Shown: one piece after another, positions 1 through 5,967 of the stretch | Position numbering within the stretch: the stretch's first letter is position 1 | Layout: the number at the start of each line of letters is the position of its first letter | Origin: Phycisphaeraceae bacterium | GTDB lineage: Bacteria; Planctomycetota; Phycisphaerae; Phycisphaerales; UBA1924 | DNA length: 64,000 nucleotides | Direction of reading: 5' to 3' | Assembly: GCA_019454185.1 (NCBI GenBank) | Contig: CP075368.1 | Span: 1,178,001 to 1,242,000, forward strand | Made by a program: the position numbers and the translations under genes | The notes under the pieces: generated by a model | What the model saw: the letters and a program-made list of their open reading frames with translations, nothing else | Told to the model about the DNA's origin: nothing | The model's database searches: none

Positions 1-83
1 ATGTTGCCAGCGACGATGAGACTGAGTCCCTACGCTCGTCAGTTGAATCCGTGAGGCGTGACCTACGCGAGGTCTTCGGCTGA
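1..83 (+). CDS. 3' end of an unidentified protein (5' truncated by window edge)
   Basis: Reading frame 3 is open from the window edge and closes with TGA at 81-83. The visible tail is about 26 residues, acidic and then basic (VASDDETESLRSS followed by VESVRRDLREVFG), of the kind seen in a short helical C-terminus. The next gene starts only 9 bases downstream, which suggests one transcript. Function cannot be inferred from so short a piece. That it is coding is an inference from the abutting arrangement and the plausible helical composition. Confidence 0.45.
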   Translation, partial: VASDDETESLRSSVESVRRDLREVFG

Positions 84-92
84 GGCAGCAGT

Positions 93-455
93 TTGAAGCA
101 ACATCTCTCCCGTGCGATTCATGAAGCAGCGCGAGCGAGTGGCGTGTCGGGCAAGAAGCTCCACGACGCAGGGTTGAGCGATTTTTTCAACCATGACGTT
201 AATGGAAACGTTCCCGATGGACACGCGCTGGCCCGTCTCGCGTTTTCAGAGCTGGCGGTCACGATTGACGGCAGATGGGAATCGATCGTTGTGACGATCC
301 TCACCGGAGTCATGTCTTACATGCGAGATCGCGGTCATTTACCGCCGTCGAAGCAGAGTCTTTCTCAACTCAAGACCATGATCGATTCGGGAGAGCCCGC
401 GCCCACACCCGATGTTGCGGGGCAATGGTTCGACGAGGCATACCCAGTCGAGTAG
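93..455 (+). CDS. Hypothetical protein, 120 aa, TTG start
   Basis: I do not recognise this family. The frame starts with TTG at 93, preceded by a GA-rich stretch (ctgaggcag) that can act as a ribosome binding site, and follows the upstream stop by 9 bases. The product is soluble, has no obvious signal peptide or membrane segment, and is predicted to be mostly helical in its centre (SELAVTIDGRWESIVVTILT region). An overlapping ORF on the same strand (275-694) and one on the other strand (119-313) look like shadows because of their Arg/Pro/Ser bias. It is convergent with the recombinase module to its right. Confidence 0.5.
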   Translation: MKQHLSRAIHEAARASGVSGKKLHDAGLSDFFNHDVNGNVPDGHALARLAFSELAVTIDGRWESIVVTILTGVMSYMRDRGHLPPSKQSLSQLKTMIDSGEPAPTPDVAGQWFDEAYPVE

Positions 456-491
456 TCGGGGCCGGTCGGATCCCTTCTGATTCTCCGCAGC

Positions 492-911
492 TCACGCCAA
501 CACCACGCTGTCAACGAGACCCAGCCACATCTCCCGCTGCCGCCCCCAGTCCGGTTCGGCCGCGATTGCCCGCACATCCCGCTCGGAGACCGTCTCCCGC
601 TCCCCGGCCACCAGCGGCAGGAACAGGAGCGCCTCCTGAAGGGTCGGATCGAGGTTCAGCAGGTTCACGATCTGGCTCACCCGCGCCCGTGTGACCTGCC
701 CCAGTTCCGCAATCTCGGCGAAGTCCGTCACCGCACCACGCCGGACCAGTTCGTCGAACCGGATGGCCAGCGCCATCAGCCGTGAGATACGGGGGACTCG
801 CCCGCCCGCGACAGGGGCCGGTGGCGGCTTCGTCCCCTCGTGCATCAGCCGCTGCCCTGTCTGGCCGCGCGTGAAGTGGACCTTGAAGCTCATTGTGATG
901 CCTTCGCTCAT
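492..911 (-). CDS. Small HTH protein linked to a serine recombinase
   Basis: A 139-aa protein whose middle part (RISRLMALAIRFDELVRRG, then GQVTRARVSQIVNLLNLDP) reads as a ParB/KorB-like helix-turn-helix: the VTRARVSQIVNLL segment near residues 75-87 is the likely recognition helix. The ATG at 911 overlaps the stop of the recombinase gene (ATGA, 908-911), so translation is probably coupled. Small HTH proteins in this position commonly accompany large serine recombinases with DUF2924 partners in Proteobacteria and Planctomycetes; the exact role (regulator or recombination directionality) is unknown. It is the last gene of the module. Confidence 0.7.
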   Translation of the reverse strand: MSEGITMSFKVHFTRGQTGQRLMHEGTKPPPAPVAGGRVPRISRLMALAIRFDELVRRGAVTDFAEIAELGQVTRARVSQIVNLLNLDPTLQEALLFLPLVAGERETVSERDVRAIAAEPDWGRQREMWLGLVDSVVLA

Positions 912-2473
912 GCCGCGTTCTCCGGTGCCGCTCGCTGTCCAAGGGACCGCAGCCCGAGCGGATGGAAGGTGATCGAGACCGATCCCTTCGTCGCGTCATA
1001 GTCCACCCGCTGGATCAGCGTCCGCATGAGCCGCGCCTGTTCCTTGGGCGAGAGTCGGGTCCAGACTCCATCGAACTCCGCCAGCGCCGCGTCCACCTCC
1101 ACCTTGCTCATCCGGCCCACGTCGGCTTCCGCAATCTCCGCCCGAAGCGTGGCCACTCGCTCGTCCGCTGCCTGGACCTTCAGGTGCAGGTCGGCCAGCC
1201 GGGCGACCGCGTGCCCGTTGGTCGCCGCGTCGCCCGCCGTGCGCCGGAGGTCAGCGTGGAGGCGGGTCAGTTCCCGCTCGACGTCGGCCATCTCGCTCTC
1301 CGCCGCTGCCCCCCGAGTTCCCAGTTCCTCGCGGCACCGGGCCAGCGTAAGCGACAGCAGGTCCGGGTCCTTCCCGATCCGCTTGATCTGCTCGATCACG
1401 AACCCCTCGATCTGCTCCGCTGGGAGCGAGCGGCACGGGCACGAGTCCCAGCCCTGCTTCTGCGCTCGATAGCAGGTGTAGTACCGATAAAGGCGGCTGC
1501 CGCCCTTGTTGGTGGTCGTGTGCCCCATCATGACGCCGCAGGGCCCGCAGTGGATCAGGCCCTTCAGCAGGGCCCCGTGCTTGTTGCGGACGAGCATGCC
1601 CCCCGAACGCCCGTTGGTCCTGAGCAACTCATGGACCTCGTTCCACAAGGCGTCGGTCACGATCGCGTCGTGCTCGCCCACGAACGTCTCTGTCTTGTAC
1701 CGCACACGGCCCCGATAGAGCACGTTGGTGAAGATCTTGAGCACAGCCGCCTTGTCCCATTCACGGCCGCCGTAGGCGTACCCCTTCGGGGTCGTCACGG
1801 CCTTCGTGCGGATGCCACGCCCGTTCAACTCGCGGCAGACCTCCAGCAGCGACTTCTTGGCCACGTACATCCTGAAGATCTCTCGCACCAACTCTGCCTC
1901 GGCCTCGTTGACCACGAGCCGCTTGGACACCGGGTCCACGTCATACCCGAGGATGCGGCGGCCTCCCGACCACTTCCCCTTTCGGCGCGACGCCGCAATC
2001 TTGTCACGGGTCCGCTCTGAGATGATCTCCCGCTCGAACTGCGCAAACGAGAGCAGGATGTTCAGCGTGAGCCGCCCCATCGACTGCGTGGTGTTGAACT
2101 GCTGCGTGACCGAGACAAAGGAGATCTTCTTCCGGTCGAACAGTTCCATCAGCCGCGCGAAGTCGATCAGTGAGCGGCTGAGGCGGTCCACCTTGTAGAC
2201 CACGACGCAGTCCACCTTGCCCGCCTCGATGTCGGCCATCAAGCGTCCAAGCGCCGGCCGGTCCATGTTCCCCCCGGTGAAGCCGCCGTCGTCGTACCGG
2301 TCCGCGAGGCAGGTCCATCCCTCGGCCTTCTGGCTGGCGATGTACGCCTCCGCGCTCTCCCGCTGGGCGTCCAGCGAGTTGAACTCCTGCTCGAGGCCGT
2401 CCTGTGAACTCTTGCGGGTGTAGATGGCGCACCGCACGCGAGTGGGGGGCTTTGGGTCCGGCCGTTTGCTCAT
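908..2473 (-). CDS. Large serine recombinase (resolvase/invertase superfamily)
   Basis: A 521-aa site-specific DNA recombinase. The N-terminal resolvase domain carries the catalytic motif YTRKSS (Ser22) and the VVYKVDRLSR segment with the conserved arginine. It is followed by the recombinase domain (about residues 170-290), a zinc-ribbon region with cysteines in HCGPC and YYTC (about 310-350) and a coiled-coil stretch with alternating charged residues (about 375-450). This is the full layout of phage or transposon integrases of the large serine type, so nothing suggests decay. Its ATG overlaps the stop of the DUF2924 gene (ATGA at 2470-2473) and its stop overlaps the start of the HTH gene, giving a coupled cassette. 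It probably moved or still moves the surrounding island; attachment sites were not identified. Confidence 0.93.
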   Translation of the reverse strand: MSKRPDPKPPTRVRCAIYTRKSSQDGLEQEFNSLDAQRESAEAYIASQKAEGWTCLADRYDDGGFTGGNMDRPALGRLMADIEAGKVDCVVVYKVDRLSRSLIDFARLMELFDRKKISFVSVTQQFNTTQSMGRLTLNILLSFAQFEREIISERTRDKIAASRRKGKWSGGRRILGYDVDPVSKRLVVNEAEAELVREIFRMYVAKKSLLEVCRELNGRGIRTKAVTTPKGYAYGGREWDKAAVLKIFTNVLYRGRVRYKTETFVGEHDAIVTDALWNEVHELLRTNGRSGGMLVRNKHGALLKGLIHCGPCGVMMGHTTTNKGGSRLYRYYTCYRAQKQGWDSCPCRSLPAEQIEGFVIEQIKRIGKDPDLLSLTLARCREELGTRGAAAESEMADVERELTRLHADLRRTAGDAATNGHAVARLADLHLKVQAADERVATLRAEIAEADVGRMSKVEVDAALAEFDGVWTRLSPKEQARLMRTLIQRVDYDATKGSVSITFHPLGLRSLGQRAAPENAA

Positions 2474-2988
2474 ACGTTGGCCTCCGATCCCTTCTTGGCG
2501 CGTGCGGACGGCAGCCCGAAGAAACTCACCCCGTTCCAGTGCGCCCCGGTCACCTTCTGGGCGATAGCGGTGAGCGAGCGATAGACCTCGCCCTCATATT
2601 CAAACCCGCGCGGCAGCACCCGCACCACGATCGCCTTCCCCTTGTACTCGCGGCGGATCACGCTGCCCGGCTTCGGGAACGTGGCCGGTCGTCCCGCGTC
2701 GAAAGCGGCGGTGATCACGGTGCCGGGTCCGGGCGCAGACGCTCTCGGGGCCGTGAGCCGGATCTCGGCGTCGTCGGCCAGTTCGATAGCGCGGCGGCGG
2801 GCCCGATCCGACAGCGCGCCTTCGCGGAGCGCCTGCATGCGCCAGACGATCCGCTTGATGAGGTACTGCTTGTGGCTCGTCCGCGTCGGCTCGCCGAAGA
2901 CCTCGGCGTACCGCTGCTTCAGTTCAGGGACCGTCAGACGGCCAAGCGTCTGGACCGTCGCATGGATGTCATTGGTCTTGGTGGGCAT
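2470..2988 (-). CDS. DUF2924 family protein
   Basis: A 172-aa protein matching the DUF2924 pattern: an N-terminal helical part with LKQRYAEVFGEPTRTSHKQY and RIVWRMQALREG, then a C-terminal beta-rich part with PGSVIRREYKGK, VRVLPRGFEYEG and the ending SLTAIAQKVTGAHWNG. DUF2924 proteins are found next to serine recombinases in phage-like and integrative elements; their biochemical role is not known. The gene is followed immediately by the recombinase, with a 4-base overlap, and preceded 24 bases upstream by a 71-aa ORF. Recognition is from memory of the family motifs. Confidence 0.85.
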   Translation of the reverse strand: MPTKTNDIHATVQTLGRLTVPELKQRYAEVFGEPTRTSHKQYLIKRIVWRMQALREGALSDRARRRAIELADDAEIRLTAPRASAPGPGTVITAAFDAGRPATFPKPGSVIRREYKGKAIVVRVLPRGFEYEGEVYRSLTAIAQKVTGAHWNGVSFFGLPSARAKKGSEANV

Positions 2989-3012
2989 CGAGACTCTCCG
3001 GTTCGCGAGGCG

Positions 3013-3228
3013 TCAACCACGGTGGGGGGTCGGACGATCAAGGCGAACCGGCTGCGATGGTTCAAGTCCATCGGCCTCTCTTTCTGGATGCGGCGCACCG
3101 TCGGCCATGCGGCGCGCGTCGGCGCGCTGGCGGCGGATACCTTCGGCCAGCAGTTCGGCGATGATGTGCAGTCGCTCGGTCGGCGCGAGGTCATCGCGCT
3201 CGACCTGCTCGTCGGGGTCGATCGTCAT
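3013..3228 (-). CDS. Small hypothetical protein of the recombinase module
   Basis: A 71-aa product from ATG at 3228 (MTIDPDEQVERDD). A longer frame to 3306 exists, but the extra 26 residues look non-coding. The centre LAPTERLHIIAELLAEGIRR is a clear amphipathic helix; the tail is basic and Pro-rich. Short proteins with this helix often sit just upstream of DUF2924 and recombinase genes, and the gene is 24 bases from the DUF2924 start. No Shine-Dalgarno sequence is obvious. Function unknown; the coding call rests on position and on the helical segment. Confidence 0.55.
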   Translation of the reverse strand: MTIDPDEQVERDDLAPTERLHIIAELLAEGIRRQRADARRMADGAPHPEREADGLEPSQPVRLDRPTPHRG

Positions 3229-3375
3229 CGGTGTGTCCGTGCGCGAGCCCGTGGTCAGGCATGCGTGGGATGAGTTGCCGCCCGCCAGCGGGGCGTTAAC
3301 CACCATCTACGCAATCAATGCGAATCGTGGCGGGATGCCAATCGGGCCGGCTTGAATCATCCTCGGTTGCGACGA

Positions 3376-3711
3376 CTACCGGCTTCCCGAGACTCTCTCC
3401 GCGGTTGGCGGTTGAACAGCGATTTCGGGGCGCGAGACTACGCCCTGCTTTCTGAGGATCTCAAGATACGCATCGCGTGAGAGCGGGCACTCGACGAGTT
3501 GGTCAAACTGTCCCCGAGAGAGTCGCAACTGCCTGCGAGACATGGTCGCGAGGAGTCCATCATGGATTTCCTTCTCCCCATGGCTGATCTTCGTCCACAC
3601 GGCCGTCTTCTTGCCATCGACGAAGAAGTGGTACATCTCGTCCTTCGAGTTGCTTCGCTGAAAGCCCTTCGAAGTGAGCGCAGCCCGTACCTTGTCTGCA
3701 TTCTGAGGCAT
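3376..3711 (-). CDS. HicA-like small protein, candidate toxin
   Basis: A 111-aa protein. The first 60 residues follow the layout of HicA/dsRBD-fold mRNA interferases: KVRAALTSKGF (helix and first strand), then DEMYHFFVDGKKTAVW and TKISHGEKEIHDGLL, where HicA has a strand with a catalytic His and a G-KEI turn before its last helix. The usual G-S-H catalytic motif is not exact here (DEMYH), so catalysis is uncertain. The start ATG overlaps the stop of the 378-aa gene by one base (TGATG), with AGGAGG just inside that gene, so the two are translationally coupled. The order (large partner first, small basic protein second) fits a toxin-antitoxin unit in reversed HicBA order. This is an inference from pattern, not a database match. 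Confidence 0.55.
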   Translation of the reverse strand: MPQNADKVRAALTSKGFQRSNSKDEMYHFFVDGKKTAVWTKISHGEKEIHDGLLATMSRRQLRLSRGQFDQLVECPLSRDAYLEILRKQGVVSRPEIAVQPPTAERVSGSR

Positions 3712-4847
3712 CAGGCCCCTCCTGTGTTGAGCGCCTCAGCTCTCACTTGGGCCAACAGACGCTGCTTGAGTTCGATAGCCATTCCCTCAAGGTCGGCGTC
3801 AGCTGCCTGAGCAATCTCGTTCCAGGCATAGTCAAGCGACTCTGCAACCTCCGATAGAGCTGCCTCGCGACTAGCGGCGAAGCCGCTGACATTCAGAAGG
3901 TCGCTCGAATACACCCATAAGCCCTCGACGTATTCGACGTCGAACGAAGCCTTCGGGACAAATGTGTACCGCGTGCCGCCGTAGACCAAAGAGGCCAGTT
4001 GAATCGGATCGGTATCAACCATCTCGACGCTGTAGACATCTGAGATTGACTGCAACTGCTGCGAAGTTGTCAGGGTGGCGGAGCCCCGAACCTCAACCAA
4101 GGAGCCGCCGACGAGGTTAGCGACTTGGTCCCGCAGAGATGTGGGATAAAAGCATGGCACTATCACGCCGCCTGCGGGCGTTGGGACACGAAGCAGGATT
4201 TTCCGATCATCGCCGTCCACATTGATCTGAACAAGCTGTCCAACGATCACTCGTTCTGCTTCGATGGTCATCCGGGGGGCCTGTTCACGAACCACCATCT
4301 CTCGGACTGCTCGCCGGGTCGCGCTCGTAAGTCGAACTGGATCATGCCCGACTCGGCCGTTCGAAAGAACTACAGCGTAATCGTCGAGCGTGAACGGACA
4401 CAGGTCCTCGGCCGCTCGAAGCAAATAGATTCGCTCGTCTCTTCCGTACCCCCGGGGCATGCGATCAAAGTCCCCATCTGCAGCTGCTCGCGCAGCGGCG
4501 AACGCGAGATCGACCGTGTGTCGCTGTTGCTCAAACAACGCATCCGCTTCTGGAAGCGCCGTCTCAACTACCAGACTCCCCGCCCGAGTCTGCTTGAACA
4601 CGACCTCGGCGATCTTCCGGTATCGGTTTGACCAGTGCCCAAGCCGGGCTCCATCGTGCCCTTCGACAGATGCCGCAGCATGGTACAGGAGGTTCTGAAG
4701 CGCCTGCAGCTTCTGGGCAAGGACTGCGATGGGCACTTCTCCCCCCGCAAGCGCACCCTCATCGAACGTCAAGGAAAGTACGTTGGCTGCATCATCGGGA
4801 GCAACTGCTTCGGTCGGGCGTTCGGGATGGTGTTCGCTTGGCGGCAA
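3711..4847 (-). CDS. Unknown 378-aa protein coupled to HicA-like gene, possible large antitoxin
   Basis: I do not recognise the full-length family. It starts with TTG at 4847, with GGAG 7 bases upstream. Three parts can be seen: an N-terminal helical domain (VPIAVLAQKLQALQNLLYHA, residues about 40-60), a central beta-rich segment (about 190-290, with VIVGQLVQINVDGDDRKIL and VGGSLVEVRGSATL) that could be an OB-like or barrel domain, and a C-terminal part (about 315-375) with SGFAASREAALSEVAESLD. The last segment resembles the GxxxEEAlxxaxexl helix of HicB antitoxins, which would fit the HicA-like gene directly downstream. It could alternatively be a DNA-binding or effector-sensing protein. The pair lies beside a recombinase module, a typical place for defence or addiction genes. 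Confidence 0.55.
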   Translation of the reverse strand: MPPSEHHPERPTEAVAPDDAANVLSLTFDEGALAGGEVPIAVLAQKLQALQNLLYHAAASVEGHDGARLGHWSNRYRKIAEVVFKQTRAGSLVVETALPEADALFEQQRHTVDLAFAAARAAADGDFDRMPRGYGRDERIYLLRAAEDLCPFTLDDYAVVLSNGRVGHDPVRLTSATRRAVREMVVREQAPRMTIEAERVIVGQLVQINVDGDDRKILLRVPTPAGGVIVPCFYPTSLRDQVANLVGGSLVEVRGSATLTTSQQLQSISDVYSVEMVDTDPIQLASLVYGGTRYTFVPKASFDVEYVEGLWVYSSDLLNVSGFAASREAALSEVAESLDYAWNEIAQAADADLEGMAIELKQRLLAQVRAEALNTGGA

Positions 4848-5194
4848 CGCTTTGCTCCAGGTAGAGATTCTATCGGATCGGGCTCAGCGGGTGCATCAGG
4901 GCCAATAAGCAGGACAGCAGCGGGCATGCTCGTCCCTGAGTTTGCCGTCATCTCTCTGAAGGGGATTAGGGATCGCAACCCCGCGTCAAACCGGTGGGTG
5001 CGCTAACCGAGAGTCGGCGAGAGTTTGAGAGGTTTGGCCGAGAGTCGGACCGGAACGCTTGGGGTTCCCGTCGCATGCTCCTCGTACCAGTCATACCAGA
5101 GAGCGCGGCGTCTTGGGCCACCTCGCGTTTGACCCCGGAAACCCCGGCGTTTCCGCGCCCTTGCCGAGAGGGGCCAAACCGCCCAATCCGCCAA
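4848..5194. other. Intergenic stretch without recognised gene
   Basis: About 350 bases between the TTG start of the 378-aa gene and the tRNA-Asn terminator. Open frames here (for example 4994-5254 and 5003-5215) have low-complexity Arg/Pro composition and no ribosome binding sites, so I do not call them. It must hold the promoter of the leftward two-gene unit. No clear repeat of the tRNA 3' end, as expected for a tRNA-integrated element, was seen. Confidence 0.5.
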
Positions 5195-5225
5195 GCAAAA
5201 CCGCCACGCTTTCACGTGGCGGCGG
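5195..5225 (-). terminator. Rho-independent terminator after tRNA-Asn
   Basis: Read on the minus strand, CCGCCACG pairs with CGTGGCGG (8 bp, at 5201-5208 and 5215-5222) around a 6-base loop and is followed by TTTT. It begins only a few bases after the 3' end of the leftward tRNA-Asn, so it terminates that transcript. Confidence 0.8.
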
Positions 5226-5229
5226 TGAA

Positions 5230-5301
5230 CTCCCCGACTAGGACTCGAACCTAGAACCTACCGGTTAACAGCCGGTCGCTCTACCATTGAGCTATCGGGG
5301 A
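5230..5301 (-). tRNA. tRNA-Asn (anticodon GUU)
   Basis: The reverse complement folds as a 72-nt tRNA: acceptor TCCCCGA/TCGGGGA, D arm with AGCTC...GAGC, anticodon arm with loop CTGTTAA (GUU, Asn), and T arm GGTTCGAGTCC. The discriminator is G and no CCA is encoded, as is common in Planctomycetes. It is divergent from rpmE. tRNA genes beside integrative modules are frequent, but I saw no duplicated 3' end to prove integration here. Confidence 0.95.
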
Positions 5302-5567
5302 ATCGGTTGTCGCCTGTCTTCCGGCCACCACGCGGCACCGCCGCCCAGCACCCGGAATCCAAGCGGGGAAAGGTTAGACCTCACCCCTGCTCGGTCAAGT
5401 ATCGGCTACCCGTCCCCCTTGCTCCAGCCGTACACCCCGCTACCATTCCGGCTCGACATACCGCCGTCGGCCCGCCCCCAGATTCCGCCCTGCGAGCCGC
5501 CCGCGCCCTCACGAACCCACGCGCCGAGTCCCGGCGCACGACAACGATCGCAGAGACGGAGCAGGCC

Positions 5568-5786
5568 ATGAAGGACAAGATCCACCCCAAGTACTACCCC
5601 AACTGCCAGGTCTACCACAATGGCCAGGTCGTCATGACCTGCGGCGCAACCGTCCCCGAGCTCCACGTCGAAGTGTGGTCCGGCTCGCACCCCTTCTTCA
5701 CCGGCAAGCAGACCTTCGTTGACGCCGCTGGCCGCGTCGAGAAGTTCCAGCGCAAGTATTCCGGCAACTACTTCGCCAAGAAGTAA
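5568..5786 (+). CDS. rpmE: 50S ribosomal protein L31, zinc-ligand-poor form
   Basis: A 72-aa protein with the L31 layout: MKDKIHPKYY at the start, then HVEVWSGSHPFFTGKQ and VDAAGRVEKFQRKY near the end. It binds the 5S rRNA/23S region and bridges to the small subunit. The zinc-binding form has four cysteines; here only two Cys remain (positions 13 and 26) and the usual C-x-x-C before HPF is WSGS, so this is likely a zinc-independent (C-minus) version. A frame open to 5307 exists, but ATG at 5568 with GGAG upstream and family length fix the start. Codons are almost all C-ending, consistent with high expression. A strong terminator follows. Confidence 0.93.
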   Translation: MKDKIHPKYYPNCQVYHNGQVVMTCGATVPELHVEVWSGSHPFFTGKQTFVDAAGRVEKFQRKYSGNYFAKK

Positions 5787-5812
5787 GCCACGCCCATCCA
5801 AACCGTCCTCCC

Positions 5813-5850
5813 CACGCGGCACCGAACTCCGGGCCGCGTGCTTTTCTTTT
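5813..5850 (+). terminator. Rho-independent terminator of rpmE
   Basis: CACGCGGC (5813-5820) pairs perfectly with GCCGCGTG (5833-5840) across a 12-base loop, followed by CTTTTCTTTT. It separates rpmE from metH. Confidence 0.88.
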
Positions 5851-5877
5851 CCCCACACGCCAACACCCGCGCCCGCT

Positions 5878-5913
5878 CCATTCATCCATTGATCCGGATA
5901 AACGGATGAATGG
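5878..5913 (+). promoter_or_regulatory. Perfect 10-bp inverted repeat in metH leader
   Basis: CCATTCATCC (5878-5887) and GGATGAATGG (5904-5913) are exact reverse complements, with a 16-base spacer that itself holds the palindrome ATCCGGAT. It lies 54 bases before the metH ATG. It could be an operator for a homodimeric regulator or an RNA hairpin in the leader. It does not show the conserved core of a cobalamin, SAM or SAH riboswitch as far as I can see. Confidence 0.5.
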
Positions 5914-5967
5914 TGCGTACCATCGCTCGTCCCCCGTCGCCGCACGCGCCGGACGAGAGAACACCTC

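Noticed and set aside
1..5301. Integration of the recombinase module into tRNA-Asn
   Set aside because: No second copy of the tRNA 3' end was found in the window, and large serine recombinases rarely use tRNA genes.
5851..5967. Possible cobalamin, SAM or SAH riboswitch before metH
   Set aside because: No conserved core sequences seen in the short leader; only a simple inverted repeat is present.
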